Origin: Mucilaginibacter geliditolerans
GTDB taxonomy: Bacteria > Bacteroidota > Bacteroidia > Sphingobacteriales > Sphingobacteriaceae
Direction of reading: 5' to 3'
NCBI RefSeq assembly: GCF_014200495.1
Contig: NZ_JACHBY010000003.1
Span: 806,001-870,000, forward strand
Length of the DNA: 64,000 nt
Positions 17,008 through 25,705 of the stretch are shown one piece after another. The notes beneath the pieces are model-generated. The model searched no databases and was not told where the DNA came from. It saw only the letters and a list, made by a program, of their open reading frames with translations. Position numbers and translations under genes: made by a program. Each line of letters opens with the position of its first letter. Position 1 is the stretch's first letter.

Positions 17008-17934
17008 ATGGAACGAATTAATATTTGCCGATTTATTTTCTGGCTGAGCTTTATATATTGCCCTGTTTTAGTAATCGCGCAGCAAAAGAATCCGGTTATA
17101 GCATTTGCAAGCGACACGCAGGCTCCTCTGTTTATTGAAACAATCATCCGTAAAACAGACCACAACGAAAAGGCTACAGAATTGATATTTAAGGATATTG
17201 TTACCGTTCATCCAGCAGCTTTGTTTATTCTTGGCGATGTGGTATCCTTAGGCTACAGCGATGATAAATGGAAAAACATGGATACCTACCTTAAATGGTG
17301 CGCCGAAGATAGTATCCCTGTTTATGCTACCCTTGGCAATCATGAACTGATGTTAAATGCCAGCGAGGGGAGGCGGAAGTTTCAGTCGAGGTTTCCGATG
17401 CATAAGGCTACCGGTTATAGCGAGGTAATTGATTCTGTGGCTGTGGTACTATTAAACTCCAATTTCAGCGAAATGAAGGATACGGAGATCATTAAACAGG
17501 AAAACTGGTACAACAACACCTTAAAACAAATGGATAATGACCCGGCCATTAAATTTATAATTGTTGGCTGCCATCATTCGCCTTACTCAAACAGTAAGGT
17601 TGTTGGCCCTTCATTACCGGTACAGCAAAAGTTTGTTCCGGCTTTTATTCATTCAAAAAAGTGCGTACTGTTCCTTTCGGGGCATTCACACAATTTCGAG
17701 CGTTTTAACGTACAGGGAAAATATTTTTTGGTGATAGGCGGCGGAGGAGGCCCTCATCAGCCATTATATAAAAATAAAGAGCTAACGCATGATCTCTCGC
17801 ATGATTATAAACCGATGTTCCATTATCTCGAGGTAAAACGGCAGCGCGATTCGCTGCAGATCACATCCCGGGAACTAAAGTCTGACTTCTCTGGTTTTGA
17901 TGATGGATTGAAATTTAGCGTTTCGGGGCATTAA
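17008..17934 (+). CDS. Exported calcineurin-like metallophosphoesterase
   Basis: 308 residues with a signal peptide (about 8-24, FIFWLSFIYCPVLVIAQ). Metal-binding motifs in order: FASDTQAP (first motif, with Gln where His is usual), LGDVV, GNHE, GCHHSPYS and GHSHNFER. This is a complete dinuclear-metal phosphoesterase site apart from the DxQ variation, which also occurs in relatives of this subfamily. Likely periplasmic; substrate unknown. Single gene. Confidence 0.85.
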   Translation: MERINICRFIFWLSFIYCPVLVIAQQKNPVIAFASDTQAPLFIETIIRKTDHNEKATELIFKDIVTVHPAALFILGDVVSLGYSDDKWKNMDTYLKWCAEDSIPVYATLGNHELMLNASEGRRKFQSRFPMHKATGYSEVIDSVAVVLLNSNFSEMKDTEIIKQENWYNNTLKQMDNDPAIKFIIVGCHHSPYSNSKVVGPSLPVQQKFVPAFIHSKKCVLFLSGHSHNFERFNVQGKYFLVIGGGGGPHQPLYKNKELTHDLSHDYKPMFHYLEVKRQRDSLQITSRELKSDFSGFDDGLKFSVSGH

Positions 17935-17983
17935 CACCTGCTACCCGCCCTTGTTACCGCTACCATCCCGCTTGCACTATTCC

Positions 17984-18125
17984 GTCCGTCCGCTCACAGT
18001 GTGGACACTTTCGGATAACTTGCGGACACCTCACCAAGCGTCATTGCGAGGAGGAATGACGCAGGATTATTAATGAGGCGTTTGTCCGTCCGCTCCCCAG
18101 ACGGACATCTGCGGACACTTGCGGA
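17984..18125. repeat. Cluster of short direct and inverted repeats
   Basis: GTCCGTCCGCTC occurs at 17984 and again at 18084; at the second site GTCCGTC pairs with GACGGAC (18100-18106). Between them lies a shortened REP-like palindrome (GCGTCATT ... AATGACGC, 18038-18062) and copies of TGCGGACA. No gene. Confidence 0.6.
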
Positions 18126-18161
18126 CAAGCTAACTGCTGAGTACCCCTATATTGGGTAATC

Positions 18162-18749
18162 TTAAAACCTGTACCCTCCTACAAATAACACGGCTATATT
18201 CCTATCAATATAAGCGCCTGAGTAATAATATTTAGTTTCGGCACCAATAGAGAACCTGTTGCTGAGTTTACGCCGGTAGCCGATCGTTCCGGAAAAATCA
18301 GCTACTGAAAAACTGGATGCGCTAAAGTCGCCATTGTTCTCCGTATGGATCTTATTAAGCAACACCGCTTGCCCCATAGCAAAATTAACGTAGAAGTTTT
18401 GTAAAACCCGCATGGATACCACTATCTGTATCGGAATAGCTGTGTTGGCGATATGAACCTTAGTAGGCTCCGGTGTGTTGTAGGTATACAACCTGTAATA
18501 ACCGCTCTCTACGCCTAGACTTAATAAATGCTCGGGTTCCCACATTACCCTGCCTGTAAATGAATAATTAAAATCGTTAACATAACTTTTCCCAAGCGCC
18601 ACGTTGTTGAAATAGTAATTGGGGCCAAATCCCGCGTAAACAGCAAATTTGCTCTTCTTCGGTTTAGTATGCTTGGTTGTTTGAGCCATTGCATGTATTG
18701 AACAGGCAATGATCAACATTTTAATAATTATGATTCGTTTTAAATACAT
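18162..18749 (-). CDS. Hypothetical outer-membrane beta-barrel protein
   Basis: 195 residues. Signal peptide (about 1-22, ending HAMAQ), a Lys/Thr-rich stretch, then amphipathic strands (FAVYAGFGPNYYFNN, SFTGRVMWEP, LLSLGVESGYYRLY) and a final FVGGYRF with C-terminal Phe, as in outer-membrane barrels. No named family. It lies 27 bp after the interrupted glycerophosphodiesterase gene and is probably the third gene of that operon. Confidence 0.65.
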   Translation of the reverse strand: MYLKRIIIIKMLIIACSIHAMAQTTKHTKPKKSKFAVYAGFGPNYYFNNVALGKSYVNDFNYSFTGRVMWEPEHLLSLGVESGYYRLYTYNTPEPTKVHIANTAIPIQIVVSMRVLQNFYVNFAMGQAVLLNKIHTENNGDFSASSFSVADFSGTIGYRRKLSNRFSIGAETKYYYSGAYIDRNIAVLFVGGYRF

Positions 18750-18776
18750 AGTTAACCTTATTGATTATACAAACCG

Positions 18777-20030
18777 TTAATGAAGTGCATAATAATCATA
18801 TACCACGTAAGGGGTATTGTCAGAAATAAACCCATCAAAGTTTCCATTCTGTAAATAATCCATAATAGTGGTATTATCACTTAGCGTCCAGCTAATTGAT
18901 CTTATTCCGAGTGTATGCCCTTTGTTTACATCATCAGTTAAAAGGCCCATAGTAAACCTTGGACCAAAAAACTGGCAATGATTATCAATCGCGTCCTGCA
19001 GACTTAACTCGCACAGGCAAGGGAAATTGGCACCATAACTCGGTTGCTTTTTGTACTCGGTTATAACATCGTCTGATGGCAGACCGGCAAAAATTACTAC
19101 ATCCCTGTTTACAGCCTTGGCATGGTCATAGGCGTTGCTTACTACAGGCTCCAAATATTTAAATATATCCGCATCGCCTTTTACATCCAGCCAAACATAT
19201 TTCATGGTAGTGGAATCTACAAAGGCTTGCAGCTCCTATGCTAGCGAGGGGATCTTCTGGCCATCAACCAACCGTACATACTCTTCTAAAAAATCAAAAT
19301 TGAAATCAATAAAATTGCCATATAAGGGGCCCTTTTGTGTAAGCCTGTTATCAAACGAGTCATCGTGCATACATATCGGCACGTTATCTTTGGTTAACTG
19401 TATATCAGTTTCAATTCCGTTTGATCCATAATCTTCCGAATGTATAACACCGTTTACTGAGTTCACCGCAAATGGCGAATTTGTTTTAAGTGGGATAGTT
19501 CCGTGTGCCAGAATTATAAATTCATGCGCTAATACGTACTGCGAAAAAGGTCTTTTATATTTTAGGCTGATGGTTTTTGTTGGGGAACTAAAGGTGCCCT
19601 TTAACTGAAGATTGCTCGCAATGTTATTCACGATCAGATCATTCGCACCATCTGTTTTTGCTACAGAAAAATTAATAAGGCCCTGGGTCGCATTTTCTGC
19701 GTAACGCCAGAAACCGGAGAATTGAATAGAGCCATCTGTAGTATTTAATCCATAGCTAAGGATAAACAATATGCCGCTTTGGTTACTGAAAAAAGACACC
19801 TTGGTTTTGGATACTTTGCACACAAATTCAGTACCCAGGCTGGAACTGCCATCGCTCAGCGAATATACGCCCTCCATATTTTTCATCACAGCAGCAGCAA
19901 TAGGCTCTGTATTCACCAGGTTATCACCCGGGTTTACGGGCGGAAAGGTGAGCTGGTTCTTATTACAGGAAAAGAATATGACCAAAATCAGGAGCCAGTA
20001 TGTATGTTGATGTTTCATAGTCATGATCAT
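18777..20030 (-). pseudogene. Glycerophosphodiester phosphodiesterase lipoprotein, interrupted by in-frame TAG
   Basis: One continuous frame of 418 codons broken only by TAG at 19236-19238. Lipoprotein signal (WLLILVIFFSC, lipobox Cys), an N-terminal beta domain (about 25-165) and then a GDPD barrel: ILAHG (start of HRG-like motif), GIETDIQLTKDN with the metal-binding ExD, and MHDDSFD with the second catalytic His. Past the stop the same frame continues ELQAFVDSTTM and carries WLDVKGD, the metal/Lys strand, to the end of the barrel. GAG to TAG is the simplest change, since Glu fits the position. Without read-through the enzyme lacks half its active site. An ATG right after the stop could give a separate 142-residue fragment. 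The gene start overlaps the upstream barrel gene (TAATG). Confidence 0.8.
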
Positions 20031-20791
20031 TAAAAACTAAGACCTAAATCAAACTCCGGGAGCAAATAACGGTACTGATTAACCGGGAAAGCGGGCCAGG
20101 CGATGATATGATATTTCAGATAGTTCATCTTCACACCAAATGATAGCAGGTTATTCTTCCACAACCGTTGTTCAAGCGAACCAGATACGCTAAATCCGTT
20201 AAAAAGAGAGGGATAGGAAACGGTATGCCCGGCTTGTGTTTCACTGAGCGAACTGGTGTAGTACAGATCGCCCCTAAATACTACCGCTATTGTTTTAAAA
20301 CTATACCCGGCAGTAAGCGACGGTTGTTGTTCCCATGCGTTCAGTGTGGTATTAAACCCAAACTGTTTCAGGAAGCCGAGGTTATAAGCTACCTGGTAAC
20401 CTGCGCCAAAATGGAAATTGTTTACTGAGTAATTCCAGAATGGCCCGAAATTTAACCGGTATGAAATAAACAAGGTTGCCAGGCTCGATTGTAAATTAAA
20501 CCCATATGGCAGCGTGTACTTGCCCGCATAGCTGAACATAGGTGCTGTAAGCTGTTCAGTGATCCAGTCTTTAGGTACCACTATATATTGTACTTCTACA
20601 TGTTGAAAATACTTTCCTGCGGGTAGCGACTGGGGCAATAAAAAACTCGTGGTTCTTATATCAAAATTATCTACAACCGAATCTTTTATAGCATCCGATC
20701 CCTCTGTTTGCGCATAATTGTATTTGGCCGCAAAAACCAGCATTAAAAACAGTATAACCCTTAAGTGCCTGATACTAAAAAATAACTTCAT
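20030..20791 (-). CDS. Outer-membrane beta-barrel protein (DUF6268-like)
   Basis: 253 residues, signal peptide about 1-28 (VILFLMLVFAAKYNYAQ). Strand-rich with aromatic girdle residues and a C-terminal Phe (LLPEFDLGLSF), as expected for an outer-membrane barrel. Layout resembles the DUF6268 proteins; the assignment is tentative. Its stop overlaps the ATG of the phosphodiesterase gene, so both are translated together; the phosphodiesterase may act on a substrate passing this barrel, which is inference only. Confidence 0.65.
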   Translation of the reverse strand: MKLFFSIRHLRVILFLMLVFAAKYNYAQTEGSDAIKDSVVDNFDIRTTSFLLPQSLPAGKYFQHVEVQYIVVPKDWITEQLTAPMFSYAGKYTLPYGFNLQSSLATLFISYRLNFGPFWNYSVNNFHFGAGYQVAYNLGFLKQFGFNTTLNAWEQQPSLTAGYSFKTIAVVFRGDLYYTSSLSETQAGHTVSYPSLFNGFSVSGSLEQRLWKNNLLSFGVKMNYLKYHIIAWPAFPVNQYRYLLPEFDLGLSF

Positions 20792-20884
20792 AGGTAGCGT
20801 TTTCAGCGGGTATTTATTTATTGTATGGTAAATGTTAATACAATATTAATTGCTTTTTATAGCGTAATATCATTCCATACGGGT

Positions 20885-20920
20885 ATGATTTGGTGCAGAT
20901 TACAATCTGCACCAAATCAT
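20885..20920. repeat. Near-perfect palindrome, 17-bp arms, 2-bp centre
   Basis: Arms 20885-20901 and 20904-20920 (ATGATTTGGTGCAGATT and complement). It lies upstream of the barrel/GDPD operon and downstream of the 219-residue gene. A cruciform or dimeric regulator site is possible; as a terminator it would need a larger loop. Confidence 0.7.
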
Positions 20921-21028
20921 ATTTATAAATAAAAACCTTCAACAGCATTGCTTGAAGGGTTTCTACATTTCGGTTATATTTTATCTATTCCGTCCGTCAA
21001 ACCACAAGCGAGACGCTTGCGGGAGCAT

Positions 21029-21052
21029 GAGTCGTTCCTTACAGCAATGACG
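21029..21052. repeat. Decayed half of the REP-like palindrome
   Basis: GTCGTTCCTTACAGCAATGACGCT resembles one arm of the 6788-6876 element with substitutions; no partner arm is seen nearby. Confidence 0.4.
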
Positions 21053-21074
21053 CTCGCTTTTTGACTTTGAACGC

Positions 21075-21734
21075 TTACCCTTTCTTCTCTTTCATCTTCG
21101 CTTTCATTGCATCCTTCATTTCCTGCTCATGTTTTTCATATATGGTGTATTGATCAGGGGTCAGGATCTTTTTCAGCTCCTTGTCTTTATCCTTTGAGTC
21201 GCCCTTCAGTGATTTTGCTGATTTAAATTTACCCACCTTGCCTTTCGCGCCTTTTAGTTTAGCGGCATCCCCCATCATATCGGCTGTTGCCTTCTTATTC
21301 ACGTCATAAACCTGTGGCACCTGCGCATCGGTAAGGCTTAGCTGCGCGGTCATTATCTTGGTTTGCACATCGGCCATTTGCGATATTTTATGCGCCTGGT
21401 ATAATTTTGTCTGATCAGGCGTTAACAATTTTTGCAGCCCGCCATTACGCGTTTTCATAATGCCCATTACCTGTTGCGCCAACGCCTTTCCGCGAAAGCT
21501 GGTATCGGTCTTTGCTTTTTTTGCCGTTTGCACCAGCGATGTTGCGGCGGTTGTATTCAATGCCTGCGCGCTGGTTGTTTGCGTTGGCGTTAACTGCAGA
21601 TATGCCAGGCTGTCGGTCATGCTTTTTGCAACCTTGCTTACGGCATCCTGTGCCATAGCAGCGCTACTAATTACCATTAACAGGGCAGCTAACAGCATGC
21701 CTGTTAAGTGTTTCACTTTTTTCTGAAATTTCAT
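21075..21734 (-). CDS. Periplasmic helical protein with LTPxQ motifs (Spy/CpxP-like)
   Basis: 219 residues with a signal peptide (about 10-28, LTGMLLAALLMVISSAAMAQ). The mature protein is all-helical, Ala/Lys-rich, and contains LTPTQ, LTPDQ (twice) and LTDAQ motifs, each followed by an amphipathic helix. This is the pattern of LTxxQ-type periplasmic chaperone/metal-stress proteins (Spy, CpxP), here in a longer, multi-repeat Bacteroidota form. Role in envelope stress is inferred. The tail (KDAMKAKMKEKKG) is very basic. Single gene. Confidence 0.65.
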   Translation of the reverse strand: MKFQKKVKHLTGMLLAALLMVISSAAMAQDAVSKVAKSMTDSLAYLQLTPTQTTSAQALNTTAATSLVQTAKKAKTDTSFRGKALAQQVMGIMKTRNGGLQKLLTPDQTKLYQAHKISQMADVQTKIMTAQLSLTDAQVPQVYDVNKKATADMMGDAAKLKGAKGKVGKFKSAKSLKGDSKDKDKELKKILTPDQYTIYEKHEQEMKDAMKAKMKEKKG

Positions 21735-21914
21735 ATGAGTGATTATTTAAGGTGTGAAAACTGGAATATTACAATTGCTTAAACGCTATCAGGTTTGCGT
21801 ATACAAGTTTACCAACTATTAAAACACCCCGATTAAAATCACTCTATTAACGGGTTGCAGTTTAGAAATTGAAACTTGAAACAGTGTAGCATATTTTTAT
21901 ACACTCTCCACCCA

Positions 21915-22024
21915 CCGTCATTGCTGTGAGGAGGAACGACGAAGCAATCCCTCTGTACAGTGCAAAGGGATAAGCATCGGTGACTTGCATAGTCGGGGAT
22001 TGCTTCGTACCTCGCAATGACGCG
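21915..22024. repeat. REP-like palindromic element, diverged copy
   Basis: Left arm from 21915 (CGTCATTGCTGTGAGGAGG ...) and right arm 21995-22024 (GGGGATTGCTTCG...GCAATGACGCG) match the 6788-6876 element but with a few insertions in the left arm. Intergenic, just downstream of the TonB receptor gene. Confidence 0.75.
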
Positions 22025-22033
22025 TTGCAGAGT

Positions 22034-22059
22034 CCGATAGCGTGTCCGTCGCTATCGGT
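22034..22059. repeat. Short inverted repeat CCGATAGC-N10-GCTATCGG
   Basis: Eight-base arms flanking about 10 bases; sits between the REP-like element and the terminator of the TonB receptor gene. Confidence 0.5.
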
Positions 22060-22068
22060 ATAAACAAA

Positions 22069-22098
22069 AAGCCCCGTTCAGTTTATGAACGGGGCTTT
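22069..22098 (-). terminator. Rho-independent terminator of the TonB receptor gene
   Basis: On the minus strand a GC-rich stem (AAAGCCCCGTTC / GAACGGGGCTTT) is followed by TTTTTG; it starts 21 bp after the receptor stop codon. Clearest terminator in the window. Confidence 0.85.
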
Positions 22099-22119
22099 GA
22101 ATTATAAAATAAATCCCTA

Positions 22120-25017
22120 TTAAAAATTCAATGTAAATTTGGTGTATAAGCGCATACCATTAAAGCCCATTTGTACTGCCTCAAACGGACCGCCCGATTC
22201 GCTGTCGCCAAAAGAGCTAGTGCCACTGGTTGGGTTTACCGAACCTTTAACCAGGTCGGTATCAGGGTGTACGTTAAAAAGGTTATCAACGCCCAATGTC
22301 CACGCTATGTTCTTGCGGATTTTGTATGAAGCATACAGGTCGGTAGTGATCTTAGGTGAAAAGTTGAATATTTCCGGTACCGGAGTGGTAGTGCCATCCA
22401 AATATACCGAAGGAAAATATTGGTCAGGAGCACTCGGTGCCGGACTAACCTCGCCAAAACCCAGTTCTTTTACATCACCATAATAAGTAAGGTGCGTACC
22501 GAACGCGAATTTATTTATGCCATATTCAAGGTTCAGGGTAAATTTAGCAGCCGGAGCACTGGCTTTCAGGAAATACTGTTCCCTGTCATCAAAGAAGGAC
22601 GCGCTATCAGAAGGAGTTTTTTTAAGTGATGCCGGGATATGGATCTGATCGATATGCAGGTTTTGGATGTTGCCTGCCAATAAAGCGTTGAAATGGCTGT
22701 TACCCCAACGTTTTTTGTAATCTATCACAATATCAACACCTTTATTGGTAGTGTTTACCGCGTTAGCAAAAAACTGCGCCTGTTGCGAGTTTTGGGCCTG
22801 CAATATATAATTGATAGTACCCGGTGTATTTATGTTACCCAATGCAGGGTCGCCGGTGTTATAGGTACCGGATATAACTATCCTGTTCTTGATCTTTATA
22901 TCGTACCCATCAACAGTAACGGTTAAGTTATGTAATGGCTGCCAAGCAAAGCCTAAGCTATAATTAACCGATGTTTCAGGGGTTAGCTTAGGGATCTCTG
23001 CCGCTTTTGCCGCCGCCGATACCGTTGATACCAGCGTTGTATAATACAAATTACCACTTACTATATTGGTATTGGTATTGCTAAAGTTGATCTGTTGCAA
23101 CGTAGGTGCGCGAAAACCTGAACTTATTGAACCACGCAGGTTAAAGTTATCGGTCAGCTTGTAACGGGTTGCAAATTTAAATGAGCTTTCGCCGCCAAAA
23201 TCAGAGTAATGCTCAACGCGGGCAGCACCATCAACTAACCATTGTTTTGTAACATCCAAGGCACCTTCAGCATAAAATCCTTCATTGGTACGTGATGCTA
23301 CTGTTGCCTGGCTAGGGGTGTAACCTGGGTAACCTTCAGAGCCTGATGCTTTAGAATATAAAGTATCCTGCCCCTTTGATCCTACACCTGGTAGTTTAGC
23401 GCCGCCGTCAATATAGGAGTTAGGCTCGCCTGCATACAGTTGGTAACGCTCATACCTGAACTCACCACCAAATGATACCTGTAAGCCTTGCGCAACATGG
23501 GCAAAACGTTTGGTTATATCAACGTTAGCGGTGTTTTGTAAAAAGTTAAAGCCGCCATCATCAAACCGGGTTTGGATAGGCTGACCAGCAACATAAGGCA
23601 ATGAGGCATTAAAAGTATTATCGCCAAAATAATGGAAGTCGTTTCTGCCGGTATTATCACTGATATCCCAATCCCATTTGCTTTCCGTAGTTCCCCTGAA
23701 ACCAAAGGCAGCCGACATATCCTTAATGTACACATCTTCCTGCGGATCGTAGTATACATTGTCTGGATTATAAGCGGCACCTGCCGGAGCATCTATCTTC
23801 ATAATGCCAGGTACAAAAATCAGGTTACCATCGGCATCGGTAGGGAATTTTGTTGGATTAGCACGCAGGCCATTATCATAGTTCCAGCTGCGGGTGTAGG
23901 CATACACATTTGAATGCTTGTAATTATAACCGCCAAAAGAGTAAAAGACGGTATTAGTACCTTTTATCGGTATCTCCATATTGTACATACCACCACCTGA
24001 TGCAACCGAGCCATCGCCAAAAGCACGGCGCTCACGGCTTATCGCTCCATTAGGGTCATCTCTAAAGGTTTTACCTTCATTCTCATAATTACCGCCAACG
24101 TTTAAAAATCCGCCGTTCTTACCTATTGCAACGCCATAATCGGCGCCAAGGGTAAATGTTTGCCCGTCAAACTTTTTACCGGTATAATAAGCCGCAGGAT
24201 CTGAATAGTTCAGTGTGTTATATTTTTGATCGTTATAACCGCTAAAACCTGCATTTATGGTTAAATGGTTAGTATCTCTTTTTAGTACGATGTTGATGAC
24301 ACCCGCTATCGCGTCAGAACCATATTGTGCCGATGCGCCGTCACGCAGGATCTCCACATGATCAATTGAAGCCTCTGGTATAGCATTTAAGTCGGTCCCG
24401 CTATTACCACGGCCACGGGTACCTACTTCGTTCACAAAAGCCGACTGGTGACGACGCTTGCCATTAACCAATACCAGTGTTTCATCAAAACCGAGGCCGC
24501 GTAAGCTGGCAAAATCTATCGCGTCAGATCCGTCGCCACCGCTTTGTTTGTTATAGTTAAATGAAGGCACCTGCTGATTCAGCTGGCTCATCAGATCGGG
24601 TTTGGCCGTTGTTTGGTTTACCTGGCTTATGTTTACCACATCTACCGGTACCGGTGATTCAATTTTTGTGCGTCCGGCACCACGGTTACCCAATACCACC
24701 ACTTCTTTTAATGATTCTGAGGAAGAAGGTAACTCCATGTTCAATACATTTTTGCCATCCTTGATAACCACACTCACTGTTTTCTTTTCGTAGCCTACGG
24801 CCGAAAAGGTTACTGTATAAGTGCCTGCTTTTAACGAAAGTGAATATGTGCCTGCCGCGTTTGTTGAGGTACCCGCTGCCGATGGCATTGCCAGCACTGT
24901 GCCAGCTTCAACAGGCTTACCGGCACTTGTTACCGTGCCCGTGAGGGTTTGTGCAAATAGGGGTGCACAAACCGTTAGGAATGTTCCTAAAAGAAATAAA
25001 TGTAAACGTAATTTCAT
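22120..25017 (-). CDS. TonB-dependent receptor with carboxypeptidase-regulatory-like N-terminal domain
   Basis: 965 residues. Signal peptide 1-22; CarboxypepD_reg-like Ig domain 24-98 (GTVTSAGKPVEAGTVLA ... GYEKKTVSV); plug domain about 115-245 with LVLVNGKRRH, DLNAIPEASIDHVEILRDGA and GSDAIAGVINIVLK; then a 22-strand barrel ending MRLYTKFTLNF. It imports a substrate across the outer membrane with energy from TonB-ExbBD. There is no SusD partner next to it, so it is not a classic glycan-utilisation pair; the substrate cannot be read. It has its own strong terminator and a long AT-rich upstream region. Confidence 0.92.
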   Translation of the reverse strand: MKLRLHLFLLGTFLTVCAPLFAQTLTGTVTSAGKPVEAGTVLAMPSAAGTSTNAAGTYSLSLKAGTYTVTFSAVGYEKKTVSVVIKDGKNVLNMELPSSSESLKEVVVLGNRGAGRTKIESPVPVDVVNISQVNQTTAKPDLMSQLNQQVPSFNYNKQSGGDGSDAIDFASLRGLGFDETLVLVNGKRRHQSAFVNEVGTRGRGNSGTDLNAIPEASIDHVEILRDGASAQYGSDAIAGVINIVLKRDTNHLTINAGFSGYNDQKYNTLNYSDPAAYYTGKKFDGQTFTLGADYGVAIGKNGGFLNVGGNYENEGKTFRDDPNGAISRERRAFGDGSVASGGGMYNMEIPIKGTNTVFYSFGGYNYKHSNVYAYTRSWNYDNGLRANPTKFPTDADGNLIFVPGIMKIDAPAGAAYNPDNVYYDPQEDVYIKDMSAAFGFRGTTESKWDWDISDNTGRNDFHYFGDNTFNASLPYVAGQPIQTRFDDGGFNFLQNTANVDITKRFAHVAQGLQVSFGGEFRYERYQLYAGEPNSYIDGGAKLPGVGSKGQDTLYSKASGSEGYPGYTPSQATVASRTNEGFYAEGALDVTKQWLVDGAARVEHYSDFGGESSFKFATRYKLTDNFNLRGSISSGFRAPTLQQINFSNTNTNIVSGNLYYTTLVSTVSAAAKAAEIPKLTPETSVNYSLGFAWQPLHNLTVTVDGYDIKIKNRIVISGTYNTGDPALGNINTPGTINYILQAQNSQQAQFFANAVNTTNKGVDIVIDYKKRWGNSHFNALLAGNIQNLHIDQIHIPASLKKTPSDSASFFDDREQYFLKASAPAAKFTLNLEYGINKFAFGTHLTYYGDVKELGFGEVSPAPSAPDQYFPSVYLDGTTTPVPEIFNFSPKITTDLYASYKIRKNIAWTLGVDNLFNVHPDTDLVKGSVNPTSGTSSFGDSESGGPFEAVQMGFNGMRLYTKFTLNF

Positions 25018-25472
25018 GTTTTGTCGAGGTTGGTTAAAATAATATGTTAATTTATCTCTAAAATAAAATTATTATTCGGTTAAATATCATTTTACCAAAA
25101 TAATCACTACTTTATCAGTGATTATTACAAACTAAATTAGTTTTACTTTAATTTTTATAAAAAATTATCAATTATTTAAAAAATAAACATGTATTATTTC
25201 AATTTATATAAAAATACAAGGCATAAAACTTAATATTTTATATATGAAAACCATTATTAGTAAAATATGTCATTAAATACTAGTCAATAATTGATACAAT
25301 CAGACTACATTAAAGAACATTTTTATCAATTAAACATTTTAGGAATAATTTTATATAATAATTTAAACAGAATGCTTCTATTATTTGGAAGAAGTGTTTA
25401 TAAAATCTTATACACAGGAAAAGTAAAACGCATATGACACGCTGCGTTTGTTTAAGAATCGATCGGAGACGA

Positions 25473-25580
25473 TCAGGAGAATAAAGCCATAAAATAGTCC
25501 CACAGGCCTTTTTTACCCGTAATTACTATTTCAAATTGCTCATCAATTTGTTTTGAAAAGTCTATTAGTTCACGGCTCAT
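25473..25580 (-). CDS. Possible 35-residue peptide
   Basis: Frame with ATG at 25580 and TGA at 25473-25475: starts MSRELIDFSKQIDEQFEIV, ends GLWDYFMALFS. Balanced composition and an aromatic tail look protein-like, but there is no clear ribosome-binding site or promoter box. It could also be the remnant of a longer gene. No family recognised. Confidence 0.25.
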   Translation of the reverse strand: MSRELIDFSKQIDEQFEIVITGKKGLWDYFMALFS

Positions 25581-25653
25581 GGTAAAAATAGATTAATTAT
25601 ATCAAATATAAAGTATTTTTATACCAAAAACCAAATTGGTATTTGTTTATTTA

Positions 25654-25699
25654 TTTTTCATAACGATGCATTTATTACAAAATGCATCGTTATGAAAAA
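25654..25699. terminator. Perfect 20-bp hairpin, bidirectional terminator
   Basis: Arms 25654-25673 and 25680-25699 are exact complements with outer A/T runs and a 6-nt loop. It starts 6 bp after the GDSL hydrolase stop and can terminate that operon. Confidence 0.75.
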
Positions 25700-25705
25700 A
25701 TCTTA

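Larger units (their letters stand above)
25018..25705. other. 688-bp AT-rich intergenic region
   Basis: Lies upstream of the TonB receptor and downstream of the GDSL hydrolase gene. The first 430 bp are extremely AT-rich with no structure I can name; it must contain the receptor promoter. It also holds a 35-codon ORF (25473-25580, minus) and a perfect hairpin (25654-25699). Confidence 0.6.

Noticed and set aside
22120..25017. SusC-type glycan utilisation locus
   Set aside because: No SusD homologue or glycoside hydrolase next to the receptor.
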